From assembly GCA_965221345.1 (NCBI GenBank), contig CBDCSD010000001.1, forward strand, positions 1,984,001 through 2,048,000: a stretch of 64,000 nt of DNA, given 5' to 3'. How positions within the stretch are numbered: position 1 is the first letter of the stretch; each line of letters begins with the position of its first letter. The notes below the pieces were generated by a model. That model was not told where the DNA came from and did no database searches. It worked only from the letters and a program-made list of their open reading frames with translations. This stretch comes from Bin5 sp965221345 (GTDB lineage Bacteria > Chloroflexota > Anaerolineae > Caldilineales > Caldilineaceae). The position numbers were made by a program, and so were the translations under genes. Below, one piece after another: positions 17,642 through 26,331 of the stretch.

Positions 17642-18310
17642 CTACTTCAAGCGCAACTCCTCCGATCGCACGACATCCCGCATTGCCGCTTCAAGATAGG
17701 GGTAGGCAAGCCAGACCGAGGCCCCGCCAAAGAGCGCGGCTGTCACGGTGCGCAGCCACCAGTTGCTCTCGCGCAGGCCAAAGAGCTGACTGAGGCCGTC
17801 GAGTGCCATCGGGATCAGGAAGAGCAGATAGGCCTTCAGGCTGAGGGCACGGATTCGGCCGCGCAGCAGGCCGAAGAGCAAACCGGCCAATACGACCGAA
17901 CCGTAAATTGCCACGTCCCGTTGACAAACCGCGATCTTGTAGCCGGTGACCTCGTTGCCGCGGAAGGCGCGTCGTTGAAAGAAGCCCTGTCCTTCCTCCA
18001 GCCCGCTAGCCTCCAGCGCGGTGAGGCTGTAGAATGGCCGCTCGCCGAAGAGGAAATAGCTGCGTTCGGGCAGTTGGTGACAGGCCGCCGAGTAGGTGGA
18101 ATAGAGCAGCGATGCTGGTGTGGTCAGACCGGCATTTGCCAGGACGGGCGCCAGGAAAGGCAACAACAGATAAAGCGCGACCAAGGAATTGAAGAGGGCC
18201 AGCCAGTGCCTGGCTATCAAGATAACCACGCCGTCGACACGGCGGGCGACGGTCGCCTGTATCCGGCCTTCCGCCGGCTCACTGCTGCTCGTGTCCGACG
18301 AATGGCTCAT
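17642..18310 (-). CDS. DUF2085 membrane protein
   Basis: This is an integral membrane protein of unknown function. The DUF2085 signatures are clear: a TM region, then SAACHQLPERSYFLFG, VCQRDVAIYGSVV, and LDGLSQLFGLRESNWWLRT before the last TM segments. The conserved Cys and His pairs suggest metal or redox binding. It is the last gene of a minus-strand run and overlaps the glutaredoxin-like gene by 4 bp, so it is almost certainly cotranscribed with the redox genes upstream. The 222-residue length is normal. Confidence 0.88.
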   Translation of the reverse strand: MSHSSDTSSSEPAEGRIQATVARRVDGVVILIARHWLALFNSLVALYLLLPFLAPVLANAGLTTPASLLYSTYSAACHQLPERSYFLFGERPFYSLTALEASGLEEGQGFFQRRAFRGNEVTGYKIAVCQRDVAIYGSVVLAGLLFGLLRGRIRALSLKAYLLFLIPMALDGLSQLFGLRESNWWLRTVTAALFGGASVWLAYPYLEAAMRDVVRSEELRLK

Positions 18311-18582
18311 TCTTGCCCGCCCGACTGACGCTTCATCTCGGCGTGAATTGCGCGGCGCAGTTCGGTTTGCTTTACGGGAAAGTCTAAGCGGAGGATGGCT
18401 CCGCCGGCCCGTTCGATATCCACAGCCGGGACCAGCGGCTGCGCTCCCGCCTGGACGTCCTGATCGCTGGCAACGAATTCCTCACGCAAGCAAAAATCAT
18501 ACTCGCTCTGCAAATCCATCAATTCATACTTGATGGCGTCGCAAAGCTGGCAATTCAGTTTGGTAAACAGTGTCACCTGCAT
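18307..18582 (-). CDS. Glutaredoxin-like thiol protein (DUF836 type)
   Basis: This is a small thioredoxin-fold protein of 91 residues. The N terminus MQVTLFTKLNCQLCDAIK carries a CxxC redox motif after the first strand, followed by a helix and the cis-Pro-containing segment LVPAVDIERAGG. It is the short glutaredoxin-like type rather than classic Grx. It sits between a TlpA-like protein and DUF2085, overlapping the latter by 4 bp, which supports a shared thiol-redox role in cytochrome c assembly or oxidative folding. Being without a signal peptide, it should act in the cytoplasm. Confidence 0.85.
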   Translation of the reverse strand: MQVTLFTKLNCQLCDAIKYELMDLQSEYDFCLREEFVASDQDVQAGAQPLVPAVDIERAGGAILRLDFPVKQTELRRAIHAEMKRQSGGQE

Positions 18583-18592
18583 TTTGCGCGGC

Positions 18593-19198
18593 TCACTGTG
18601 TCCTGATCTGCTCGACGATTTCGCTCAACTGCTCGCCGACGAGAATACCCGGCCAGCGTGCACCGATCGTGCCGTTTGCTCTGATAAAGACCGTCGTCGG
18701 CATGTTTCGAACCTCGTAGGCGCGGCGAATCGAGTCCTCCGGATCCAATACGACGGTCATTTTCATCCCGAATTCAGCGGCGAACTTCTCCACTGCTGCC
18801 AACTCCTCACCGACATTGACCTCGAGAACGACCAGATCAGGATCGCCTTCGTGAAGCGCAACCAACTCCGGCATTTCGGCCCGACACGGTCCGCACCAGG
18901 TGGCCCAAAAGTTGAGAACGACAGGCTTGCCTTGCAATGAGGCCAGGTCAGCGCCGCGCCCGTCCGCCAGGAAGAATGCGAAATTAGGCGCCGTGTCGCC
19001 GATGTCTACGCTGCCTTCCTGGACGCGTTCGGCCACAGGGAAGCCGCTTCCCAACTCGTCAGGGAACTGTTCCAGGGGCGTGGGCACGAATTCGTCAGGC
19101 GGGCTGCCGCCTGGTGAGGCCGACGCGCAGGCGGACAGCGTCAACGCAAACATGAGCCAGATTGTCAGAACTGACAGACGCTTCATCGGACTGTCCAT
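18593..19198 (-). CDS. TlpA/ResA-like thioredoxin lipoprotein
   Basis: This is an extracytoplasmic thiol-disulfide oxidoreductase that would reduce apocytochrome haem-binding cysteines, fed with electrons by CcdA. The product begins with a lipoprotein signal ending LTLSAC. The thioredoxin fold follows with KPVVLNFWATWCGPCRAEMP, the WCGPC active site, then the TlpA-type helix and a cis-Pro loop (NMPTTVFI). The start at 19198 (MDSPMKRLS) puts the signal at the N terminus; a start 12 bp further in is also possible. It lies immediately after ccdA, 7 bp from its stop, the standard pairing. Confidence 0.92.
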   Translation of the reverse strand: MDSPMKRLSVLTIWLMFALTLSACASASPGGSPPDEFVPTPLEQFPDELGSGFPVAERVQEGSVDIGDTAPNFAFFLADGRGADLASLQGKPVVLNFWATWCGPCRAEMPELVALHEGDPDLVVLEVNVGEELAAVEKFAAEFGMKMTVVLDPEDSIRRAYEVRNMPTTVFIRANGTIGARWPGILVGEQLSEIVEQIRTQ

Positions 19199-19205
19199 CT
19201 TGCTC

Positions 19206-20135
19206 TCAACCCCGGCTACCGGAGAGCGCGGCGCCACTCAGATAGCCGATATAGGCCGGGATAAGCGGCAGGACGCAGGGACTGATGAAGCTGATTAGGC
19301 CGGCGATGAAGGCCAGGGGCGCCGCGTTCAAAGCGCCGGCATTAAAAGTGGCTTCGACCCCGATCGACGACGAAAGACCATCCTCCAGCAGAAAGACCCA
19401 CTGATTCAGGAACGCGAACTGCGTCGTCAGTGAAGTCAGCTGATCGCTCCAGAGGAGCCAAGCCACGTAGAGCAGGAAGAATCCGCTGACGATGCTGACG
19501 ATGTTGGTGTGGCGATTGAGGCGGCGCAGTATAAGCGTCGCCCGGCTGAAGGCGGCGCCGGTGATTAAGAATGGCAAGCCCAGGCCCAGGCTGAATATCG
19601 CCAGGAGGAGGGCCCCCTGGACGGCGGTGGCGCTATCGCTGGCCAGAAACAGGATGCTGGCCAGGATCGGTCCGACGCAGGGAACCCAGCCGGCGCTGAA
19701 ACTGACGCCCATCATGGCGCTGCTCAGATAGCCCCAACCTCGTTTCACTTTGTGCAGATCGGTCACCCGCCGCTCGGTATACATTAACGCATTGAGAAAG
19801 CGTAAAATGTCCACTAGCGCGGCAATGGCCGGATTGGCGGAAAGCCTGTCGTTTGCCTCAACTCGATTGACGATTCTGCCCAGGACGCCGAGTGTGGTCA
19901 ACCCGAAGATGGCGAGCAGGACTGCGCCCAGCCGCTGTATTAAGGGCAAGTAGGAGTTCAGACTCTGCCCCAAAAGACCGGCAGCAGAACCTAGCAGCGT
20001 AAAGACGGCTCCGAATCCGATGACGAAAGCAAGCGAGTGAAAAAAGGTGCTGCTGCGCCTCACCGGCGCCGGTTCCGGGACGCTCGACCGACTGCTCGTG
20101 TGGACGTTCCCTGTGCTTGAAATGTTTTGCACCAT
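19206..20135 (-). CDS. ccdA: CcdA-type thiol electron transporter, apparently circularly permuted
   Basis: CcdA carries reducing power across the membrane to thioredoxin-like proteins. Both conserved cysteines are present, Cys153 in GWVPCVGPILA and Cys287 in FISPCVLPLIPAYIGYLSG. In ordinary CcdA the SPCVLP helix is the first TM segment and GWxPC the fourth. Here the protein begins directly with what is normally TM2 (FFHSLAFVIGFGAVFTLLG) and the SPCVLP helix is the last, after a linker at residues 235-270. Joining the C terminus to the N terminus would recreate a normal CcdA. With six TM segments the moved helix keeps its orientation. Function is plausible but the order is unusual. A rearranged assembly is the alternative. 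Confidence 0.88.
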   Translation of the reverse strand: MVQNISSTGNVHTSSRSSVPEPAPVRRSSTFFHSLAFVIGFGAVFTLLGSAAGLLGQSLNSYLPLIQRLGAVLLAIFGLTTLGVLGRIVNRVEANDRLSANPAIAALVDILRFLNALMYTERRVTDLHKVKRGWGYLSSAMMGVSFSAGWVPCVGPILASILFLASDSATAVQGALLLAIFSLGLGLPFLITGAAFSRATLILRRLNRHTNIVSIVSGFFLLYVAWLLWSDQLTSLTTQFAFLNQWVFLLEDGLSSSIGVEATFNAGALNAAPLAFIAGLISFISPCVLPLIPAYIGYLSGAALSGSRG

Positions 20136-20262
20136 GGCATCAACCTGTTTGCGACTTTATGCTGCCTTCGGTCGCCCTTGGGACAGCGCTTTGGCTTCTC
20201 TACATCCAGTATAAGGGCTCCGGATGGGGCAGGAAGTAAAGAAGCTTACGAAAGGGTAGGTA

Positions 20263-20409
20263 CTACTCTCGCCGGCGCCCCTCTGCCTCTAACCTCTCTT
20301 GCAGAGACTGCAAATCCCTCTCCAGTGCCCTCTGACGGATGAGCATAAAAACGAGGTAGCCGCCCACCAGCAGCCACAACAGGATCAATACGGATGCCAG
20401 AAAGATCAT
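20263..20409 (-). CDS. ccmD: CcmD-like small membrane protein
   Basis: This 48-residue protein is too short for many gene callers. It has one N-terminal TM helix (FLASVLILLWLLVGGYLVFM) followed by a charged helix rich in Arg and Glu, the usual CcmD layout. Its ATG overlaps the ccmC stop (ATGA), showing translational coupling. In other bacteria CcmD helps release holo-CcmE from the CcmABC complex. Identity rests on size, topology and position. Confidence 0.8.
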   Translation of the reverse strand: MIFLASVLILLWLLVGGYLVFMLIRQRALERDLQSLQERLEAEGRRRE

Positions 20410-21143
20410 TCGTCGTATACCTCTCGCAATTTTTCAATGCGGGCCTCCAACCCAAGCTGACGGACCCTGTGAAAAAGCAGCGCCAGAAAGAGGATGGCGA
20501 AGCCGATCATGGCAGTTGTAAGCGTCTGCCCCATGGTTGGGCCGATGGCAAAGCCCCCCTGCGCTTCCTGGTTGGCTCCGTCAAAGACAATCGGATGGAT
20601 TGAGCGGAACAGCCGTGCACTGTAATAGGTGAGCGGAACGCTCAAAAATGCGAACATTGCGTAAATGCCGGCAAACCTGGCTCGCGTCACGGCGTCTTCG
20701 AATCCGTTTCGAAACAGCATATAGGCGATGTAGATGAGAACGGTGATCGTCGCCGTTGTCAGGCGGGGATCCCATGTCCAATATGTGTTCCATGCAGGTT
20801 TGGCCCATATTGCCCCTGACAGAAGCACGACAACTCCGAATATCGTGCCAATTTCAACGCTCGCCACAGCCCAGCGATCCCACTCCAGGCGCCTGCTGAA
20901 TAGATAGCCGAGGCTACCGACAACCGACCCCAGAAATCCGAGCAGCGCGGCGATGTTGCTGCCCATGTGGAAGTAGAAGATACGCTGGGCAACCTGTTCG
21001 TCGCCGGCGAGATTGATGGCGTCACCGGCATAGAGTAGCGCTGCCCACATTACCGCTACCATCGCCAGGGCAGCAATGACATCGAAGGCCAGCATGGGGG
21101 CAAACCAGCGATCCGCGCCCGGCAATCTCGATTGTGCGTTCAT
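20406..21143 (-). CDS. ccmC: Haem exporter / haem-handling protein CcmC
   Basis: CcmC presents haem to CcmE on the outer face of the membrane. The 245 residues have six TM segments, a conserved FYFHMGSNIA His region, and the tryptophan-rich WWD-type motif as IWAKPAWNTYWTWDPRLT, followed by a second conserved His in LFRSIHPIVFD. The ATG follows GGAG by 7 bases. The order ccmA-ccmB-ccmC-ccmD on the minus strand is the standard one. Confidence 0.95.
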   Translation of the reverse strand: MNAQSRLPGADRWFAPMLAFDVIAALAMVAVMWAALLYAGDAINLAGDEQVAQRIFYFHMGSNIAALLGFLGSVVGSLGYLFSRRLEWDRWAVASVEIGTIFGVVVLLSGAIWAKPAWNTYWTWDPRLTTATITVLIYIAYMLFRNGFEDAVTRARFAGIYAMFAFLSVPLTYYSARLFRSIHPIVFDGANQEAQGGFAIGPTMGQTLTTAMIGFAILFLALLFHRVRQLGLEARIEKLREVYDE

Positions 21144-21165
21144 TGGACAACTCCGGCAGATGGTT

Positions 21166-21894
21166 TCAACCCTGCTCCCAAATCAGATCGACGAGCAGAA
21201 AGGCGATTGCGAAAGTAAGAGCATCATACATCGCCAGGATACCAAGCCATGGCCACGCTTCAGCGCTCGACCGGCCATCCAGAATGACAGCTGTCAGGCC
21301 AACTCCCGCTATGAAAAGGGGCGCAAGTACCGGCAACAGCAGGACCGGAAGCAGCGTCTCCCTGGCCCGGTTACGGGCAGTCAGCGCCGCGAAAAGTGTC
21401 CCCACGCCTGCGTATCCGATCGTGCCCAGGAACAGTCCCAGCAGAATCATGGGCCGCAGCAGATTGACATCGAACAGGATAAGCAAGGCCGGCACAAGCA
21501 GCGCTTCGACAACCAGGAAATAGAAAAGGTTGGCGGCAGCCTTGCCCAAATAGATCGCTGACCGCTGGACCGGCGCCAGTAACAGACCGGTCAGTGTGCC
21601 TCGATCCATCTCCGATCCGAATGAACGTTGCAAACCTAATACGCCTGTAAACAGGATGATCACCCACAAAATTCCAGGTACTACCAGCTCGGGCCGGGGA
21701 ACCCGCAGGTCGAAGGCCAGCCCGAAAACGACCGCGGCCAGGATGGAAAAGGCCGCCATCGTCCCGACGACCTCCTTTGCCCGCAACTCCGTGCGCACGT
21801 CCTTCTCGGCCACGGCCCAAACACTGCGCAGATAGGCTGCCAGCCCCTTTCCTCTGCTCGGAACACGACCATCTCCGGGAAACTCTGCCATCAT
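21166..21894 (-). CDS. ccmB: Haem exporter permease CcmB
   Basis: CcmB is the membrane subunit of the CcmAB transporter that works with CcmC in loading haem onto CcmE. The product has about six TM segments and the typical EKDVRTELRAKEVV start, FGSEMDRGTLTGLLLAPV, and the LLPVLLLPVLAPLFIAG helix. An upstream TTG-led extension is possible; the ATG at 21894 is preferred because the conserved region begins soon after. It lies 54 bp after ccmA and 22 bp before ccmC. Confidence 0.93.
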   Translation of the reverse strand: MMAEFPGDGRVPSRGKGLAAYLRSVWAVAEKDVRTELRAKEVVGTMAAFSILAAVVFGLAFDLRVPRPELVVPGILWVIILFTGVLGLQRSFGSEMDRGTLTGLLLAPVQRSAIYLGKAAANLFYFLVVEALLVPALLILFDVNLLRPMILLGLFLGTIGYAGVGTLFAALTARNRARETLLPVLLLPVLAPLFIAGVGLTAVILDGRSSAEAWPWLGILAMYDALTFAIAFLLVDLIWEQG

Positions 21895-21948
21895 ACCACG
21901 CGGGTGTCTTTCCAGTACCAAAAAGGGAGCCAAACAAAAAGACCCGGT

Positions 21949-22638
21949 TTACACTTCACAATACTCACTACGTTCTGAACCCTCCAAATGATGCAGGCTT
22001 CCCGCACGCAACTCGCAAACACGGTCGGCCCAACTGAACGCACGCTTCAAGTCGTGGGTAGTGAACAGTACCGCCCGCCTACCCTTTCGCAACAGTTCGA
22101 TGAGCTCGCTCAGTCGTTCCAGGCTTTCTCTGTCGAGGCCGGTATCCGGCTCATCGAAAACCATAACCGGCGGATCGTGCAGCAACGCTCTTGCGATGGC
22201 CAGCCGCTGAGACATTCCCCGGCTGTAGGTCCGCACGGCGTCATCCCGTCGTCCCCAAAGTCCCAACAATTTAAGCAGTTGTTCGATTCGGCCTATCGGC
22301 TCATCAAGATCGTACATGCGGGCGTAGAATTGCAGGTTCTCGACGCCGGTGAGCCGGTCGTACAACAGCGGCGCATGGGCGACCACACCGATATAGCGGC
22401 GAATCTCATGGGCAGCGGTAAGGAGAGGAACAGGTCCCAGCCACACCTCACCTTGATCAGGTTTGTCCAGTCCTGCAACGATCCGCAGTAGCGTCGTCTT
22501 GCCCGATCCGTTTGCGCCCAGTAGAGCTACGACTTCGCCGGCTGAAACGGTGATCGAGACATCACGCAGGACGCGTTTGTATCCAAATCGCTTCGTGATC
22601 CGGTCACACCGGACTAGCGGTGCTGGCAGTTCTGTCAT
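21949..22638 (-). CDS. ccmA: Haem exporter ATP-binding protein CcmA
   Basis: This is the ATPase of the CcmABC complex; ATP hydrolysis releases haem-loaded CcmE. The 229 residues contain Walker A GANGSGKTT, the ABC signature as YSRGMSQRLAIARAL, Walker B VMVFDEPDTGLD and the switch His in FTTHD. Its ATG overlaps the stop of the upstream cytochrome gene by 4 bp (ATGA), showing that the cytochrome belongs to this operon. Confidence 0.95.
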   Translation of the reverse strand: MTELPAPLVRCDRITKRFGYKRVLRDVSITVSAGEVVALLGANGSGKTTLLRIVAGLDKPDQGEVWLGPVPLLTAAHEIRRYIGVVAHAPLLYDRLTGVENLQFYARMYDLDEPIGRIEQLLKLLGLWGRRDDAVRTYSRGMSQRLAIARALLHDPPVMVFDEPDTGLDRESLERLSELIELLRKGRRAVLFTTHDLKRAFSWADRVCELRAGSLHHLEGSERSEYCEV

Positions 22639-24521
22639 GGGGCAGCTCGCGTTTGCTGCTCGGCCAGGGTGATGCCAATCAACTCTCTCTTCAGCGAGGC
22701 TCTTTCACTTTGCCAGGCGCTCTCTTCCAGTTCGCCCAGAGCATACAGGTCATCGAGCCGGGCGATTCGATCTATCAACTCTTCACGACGCGCGGCCATC
22801 TGCTCAGCTGTTGGCGGGCTTTTGGTCCGCTGCCGGTGAACAAACAGGGCGAGGGCGGCGGCAAGTACCAGGGTGACGATGCTGCCGAAAGCCAGGGGAA
22901 TGCGGGCGTCAAGTGGGGGCGCGGCGACCGGCATCTCTCGATTCAGCTGGGTGCCTCTTTCTGGTCGAGGATCGCGCCCTCCTTCAGCAATCAGTCCACG
23001 CAACGTAACATGTACCAGGTAGCTGCTGGAAACGGGCGCGCTCCAACGGCGAAAGAAGACGCCCTGTATTGTTTCCTCGCCTTCCGACACTTGGACTTCG
23101 TCGGCAATCGAGAGTTCCACCTCAAGATCGGGCAGGTCGGCCACCAATAGATTCAACATCGCCGTATCATAGGGGACAGGAAAACTGATTTTGGCTGAGT
23201 CACCAATGTAAGGCAGGCGATATCGCACGAATATTTGGCGCGAGCCTTCGCCCGGCGGCACGGGACGGGTATCATAGAGGATCTGTTGGCGGAGTCGATA
23301 GACTTCACCGATCAACCCGTCCTGAATTTCGACTTCGCGGGCGTTGTCAGGCAGCGGAACTACAAGGGTTACCGGCGTGTCGAAGTCATCATCCACAATG
23401 CCGATAAAGGTGCGGTCGCCGCGATTGCCGAAGGTGAACAGCTGTCCGACAAGCAAGGTTCCTGGCTCATGCTCTACTATCCAGTTGGAGCGGTTGACCT
23501 GCAAGCCGGAAGGATCGCTCGTTGTCTCAAACACAGGCAGCGACGTATTGATACGTTCCGGGCCTACCCTGTCTTCGGTGAAGTCAGGGCCACTAAATGC
23601 CAGTATCGGCGACGTATAGCGAATGTCTCGATGTTCGGTTTCCACCAAAAAGTAGTAGCCGACGTCCACCGGCAAATTCTCGAAGCGAAAGCTGCCATCG
23701 GCATCTAGCGCGGCGCTGAGCGTAGACAACAAATTGGTCTGTTGATAGACATTGAGCGTGACATCTGACTGGGGAAGCGCCTGTCCACCCTCCGTACCCT
23801 GGAATAATTGGCCTGTGATGACACCGGGTCCAGATACCGAGAAGGGGGCCCACAACGGCTGGTACGTGAATGTGCGAATGTATTCGAGCACTGCCAGCTG
23901 CTGACCAGCTGACCACTCAGCGCCGAGTTTCGGGTGTGCCATCTTCCAGCGCTGCGCCAACTCCGCCTGGCTGATGAAGATCATTGAGTCTTGCGAGGAA
24001 AAGTCTGGCATCTTCGCACCGGCTTCGCTGCTGTCGCCGCGGCCGCTCTCGCCATGGCAGGCAGCGCAGGACTGGGTGTAAAGTTCTGCGCCCACGGCAA
24101 CTTCTGCCTCATCGGTGTGCAGGTTCCAGGCATAGTAGACCGCCTGCCAGATCTGTTCGTCGCTCATGCTGTTGCGCCAGGGAGGCATCAGCTTCTCGAT
24201 GCGGCCAAACTTGGTAACATGGAAAAGTTCGGCCGGTGAACGCTCCCAGACCACGGCAGGGTCGGAGAAGACGGTCGGACTTGCGGCAGCGCCTGCCGGG
24301 CCGTCGCCATCGCCGCTGGGGCCATGGCAGGGAGCGCAATTCTGTGCGAAGGAGTCGGTGGCCAGACCAGTAACAGGTGGTCGAGCGGGAATAGGGACCT
24401 GCTGCCGGTCGAAAGGAGGAGGAGGAACTTGTGCCTGGAGGCTACCTGTCGTCAATGTCACGAAGACAGCTAAAATAAAGGATAGTAGTAGCGGCGCACA
24501 AGAGGACCATTTGCGAAACAA
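22635..24521 (-). CDS. Membrane-anchored di-haem c-type cytochrome
   Basis: This is an exported cytochrome with two covalent haem sites, CAPCH and CAACH, in the first 200 residues, each followed by a conserved Met region (LMPPW). A signal peptide opens the protein (LLLSFILAVFVTLTTG). After the two cytochrome domains come about 300 residues of beta-rich extracellular sequence including a carboxypeptidase-regulatory-like segment. A TM helix near residue 560 (IPLAFGSIVTLVLAAALAL) and a short cytoplasmic coiled tail follow. It probably passes electrons outside the membrane; its partner is unknown. The start is a TTG with only a weak ribosome site. It is translationally coupled to ccmA. Confidence 0.9.
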   Translation of the reverse strand: MFRKWSSCAPLLLSFILAVFVTLTTGSLQAQVPPPPFDRQQVPIPARPPVTGLATDSFAQNCAPCHGPSGDGDGPAGAAASPTVFSDPAVVWERSPAELFHVTKFGRIEKLMPPWRNSMSDEQIWQAVYYAWNLHTDEAEVAVGAELYTQSCAACHGESGRGDSSEAGAKMPDFSSQDSMIFISQAELAQRWKMAHPKLGAEWSAGQQLAVLEYIRTFTYQPLWAPFSVSGPGVITGQLFQGTEGGQALPQSDVTLNVYQQTNLLSTLSAALDADGSFRFENLPVDVGYYFLVETEHRDIRYTSPILAFSGPDFTEDRVGPERINTSLPVFETTSDPSGLQVNRSNWIVEHEPGTLLVGQLFTFGNRGDRTFIGIVDDDFDTPVTLVVPLPDNAREVEIQDGLIGEVYRLRQQILYDTRPVPPGEGSRQIFVRYRLPYIGDSAKISFPVPYDTAMLNLLVADLPDLEVELSIADEVQVSEGEETIQGVFFRRWSAPVSSSYLVHVTLRGLIAEGGRDPRPERGTQLNREMPVAAPPLDARIPLAFGSIVTLVLAAALALFVHRQRTKSPPTAEQMAARREELIDRIARLDDLYALGELEESAWQSERASLKRELIGITLAEQQTRAAP

Positions 24522-24636
24522 TCGTAGCTATTCCAACTCTCTACAAGAACAGTACAGGCGAGGATTCGAGGGGCCGAAACTCACCAACCCACCGGCAACC
24601 AAGTGAACCTGTTCACGCAAACAGATCCTGCACAAT

Positions 24637-25149
24637 TCAACGAAGGGCCTGAAGCAAGATATCTTCCGGCGCTTCCTCATAGCGACTGGGACACTTGAGA
24701 AGCAGGTCATCGGCCTGGAAAACGCCGCTTGGCAGGAGTTCTCCCGTCGCTATGACCGAGGCAGCCCGCTGAAAATTGTCTGGGCGCGAATCATAAAAGA
24801 CGACTTCAAGCTGCTGATTTGGATTCTCCTCGTCCTGGATTCTGAAGCGGAGAGTTACCTCAGCGGGGTTCCAATCTTCGCTGCCATCGACAACTACGCC
24901 GTTCACTCTCAGGCGTTGGGAAACCAGTGCGCTGCCTCTCTGTTGTACTTCGTCAACAGTCAGCCAGTAGGCCGTGGCCGTGGTCAGACCATAGACCATT
25001 AGCGAGACAATGACCCCCACCAGCAGCAGTCCCGCCACCAGAAACTGCGGCTTGAGACCGGAACGCTTACGAGCCAGATGGGCAGGGATCGGTCCCTCCC
25101 ACAACTCTTCTTCGGAAAATTCGCCTAAAATCGGCTCCGTTTCACTCAT
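24637..25149 (-). CDS. ccmE: CcmE haem chaperone, CxxxY (System I*) type
   Basis: CcmE carries haem covalently from CcmC to the haem lyase. The 170 residues have an N-terminal TM helix (FLVAGLLLVGVIVSLMVYG), an OB-fold with VDGSEDW and VVFYDSRPDNF, and near the end LLLKCPSRY. There the usual haem-binding His of HxxxY is Cys153, with Tyr157. CxxxY CcmE proteins are known from archaea and some bacteria and define the System I* variant, which usually lacks CcmH. No ccmH or ccmF is in the window; the TlpA-like and glutaredoxin-like genes downstream could do the thiol work. First gene of the cluster. Confidence 0.93.
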   Translation of the reverse strand: MSETEPILGEFSEEELWEGPIPAHLARKRSGLKPQFLVAGLLLVGVIVSLMVYGLTTATAYWLTVDEVQQRGSALVSQRLRVNGVVVDGSEDWNPAEVTLRFRIQDEENPNQQLEVVFYDSRPDNFQRAASVIATGELLPSGVFQADDLLLKCPSRYEEAPEDILLQALR

Positions 25150-25278
25150 CAGTTTCCTTACCTGCTTCTACTCTTCCCGCGCTGCAATCCGCACGCTGTG
25201 CCAGGTACGCGCCAAAAGGGGCGGCCGGGCAACTTTCCCTGCATTATAAGCGCGGCACCCAGCTCGCCGGAAATTGTG

Positions 25279-25635
25279 CTACGTACTTTCCTCGCCGTCC
25301 AAGTCCCACTGGATCTCCTCGGACAGTACCTCCTGGGCGGATTCGGCCAGAGGGCCGGGCACGAGAACATCACGTTCGGCCAGTCCGCCATAGACGAAGC
25401 CGTAAATCCGGCCCATGGATTCGCCTCGGACGATGGCAGGAATGCCGGCGCTTTGCAGGCGCCCCTTGACGATCTGCGCTTCCATCGGATTGGCGGCCTG
25501 CCAAACAACAACCGGTTCCTGGGAAACGGATCCGCCTGTTGTAGCAGACGAATTCGTGTCCTCCGATTCAACAGTCCGGGCACGCTTCTTGCGTGTTCCC
25601 CATAGCCTTTGGAGTCCACCTGCCAAAATCGTCAT
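25279..25635 (-). CDS. DUF2007-domain protein
   Basis: This small protein of 118 residues has the DUF2007 pattern in its second half: a strand and helix with VVVWQAANPMEAQIVKGRLQSAGIPAIV, then a loop and VYVG-type strand, here GGLAERDVLVPGPLAESAQEVL. The family is annotated as putative signal transducing, with no proven function. The N-terminal third is low in complexity and basic. A good AGGAGA ribosome site precedes the ATG. The 17-bp gap to the upstream MBL-fold gene suggests they are cotranscribed. Confidence 0.85.
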   Translation of the reverse strand: MTILAGGLQRLWGTRKKRARTVESEDTNSSATTGGSVSQEPVVVWQAANPMEAQIVKGRLQSAGIPAIVRGESMGRIYGFVYGGLAERDVLVPGPLAESAQEVLSEEIQWDLDGEEST

Positions 25636-25651
25636 GGCATTCTCCTGTAGG

Positions 25652-26305
25652 TCAAGTGATGGAGTACGCGGCAGCCCTACCCACGAAGGGATTGCTTTCT
25701 CGTTCTGCGCCTATTGTTGTCGCTTCTCCGTGGCCGGGGTACACAGCGTACGAGTCGGGAAGGGTCAGCAACTGGTGTTTGATGCTGTGAAATAGAGTAG
25801 GGCCATCCGCGAGTGGCAGATCGAAACGTCCCACGCTGCCCCGAAATAGAGTATCACCGGCAAAAACCTGCTGATTGCAGTGATCAATGAAGACTACGTG
25901 GCCCGGCGAATGACCGGGTGTAAACCGGATTTCCAGGGATTCGGCGCCAAATTCGATCTTCTGACCTTGTTCCAGAAAGTGGTCCGGCTCTACGACCGGT
26001 TCGATGTGTGCGCCAAGCCATTCGTTGACACGCTCAGGCGCCGCCCTCAAAATCGGAAGGTCGTCGCGATGCAGGTGAAATGTCGCGCCCGTGGCTGTTC
26101 GTACGGCGTTCACTGCCATCACATGGTCGAAGTGTGCATGCGTATTTAAGATTTTCTCGATCGTAAGTCCCATCTCTTCGACTTCGTTCAGAAGTGCGCG
26201 CGCGCTGTCCCCGGGGTCGATGAAGACACCGCGCATAGTTTCCTCACACCCCAGGATGTAGCAGTTCTCTTGCAACAGGCCCACTGTGAGGCCGGCGATC
26301 AACAT
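25652..26305 (-). CDS. MBL-fold metallo-hydrolase, glyoxalase II-like
   Basis: This is a metal-dependent hydrolase with the metallo-beta-lactamase fold. The metal ligands are visible: HAHFDH in the first half, the later His in GHSPGHVVFID, Asp in FAGDTLF, and the terminal His in VYPGHGEATTIG. The 217-residue length and the family pattern fit the hydroxyacylglutathione hydrolase-like group; the substrate is unknown. The ATG is preceded by AAGGAG 10 bases upstream. It is likely in one unit with DUF2007 downstream and near the HxlR regulator upstream (26 bp). Confidence 0.92.
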   Translation of the reverse strand: MLIAGLTVGLLQENCYILGCEETMRGVFIDPGDSARALLNEVEEMGLTIEKILNTHAHFDHVMAVNAVRTATGATFHLHRDDLPILRAAPERVNEWLGAHIEPVVEPDHFLEQGQKIEFGAESLEIRFTPGHSPGHVVFIDHCNQQVFAGDTLFRGSVGRFDLPLADGPTLFHSIKHQLLTLPDSYAVYPGHGEATTIGAERESNPFVGRAAAYSIT

Positions 26306-26331
26306 GCTCGCAACGCTCCTTGTTTGAGATC

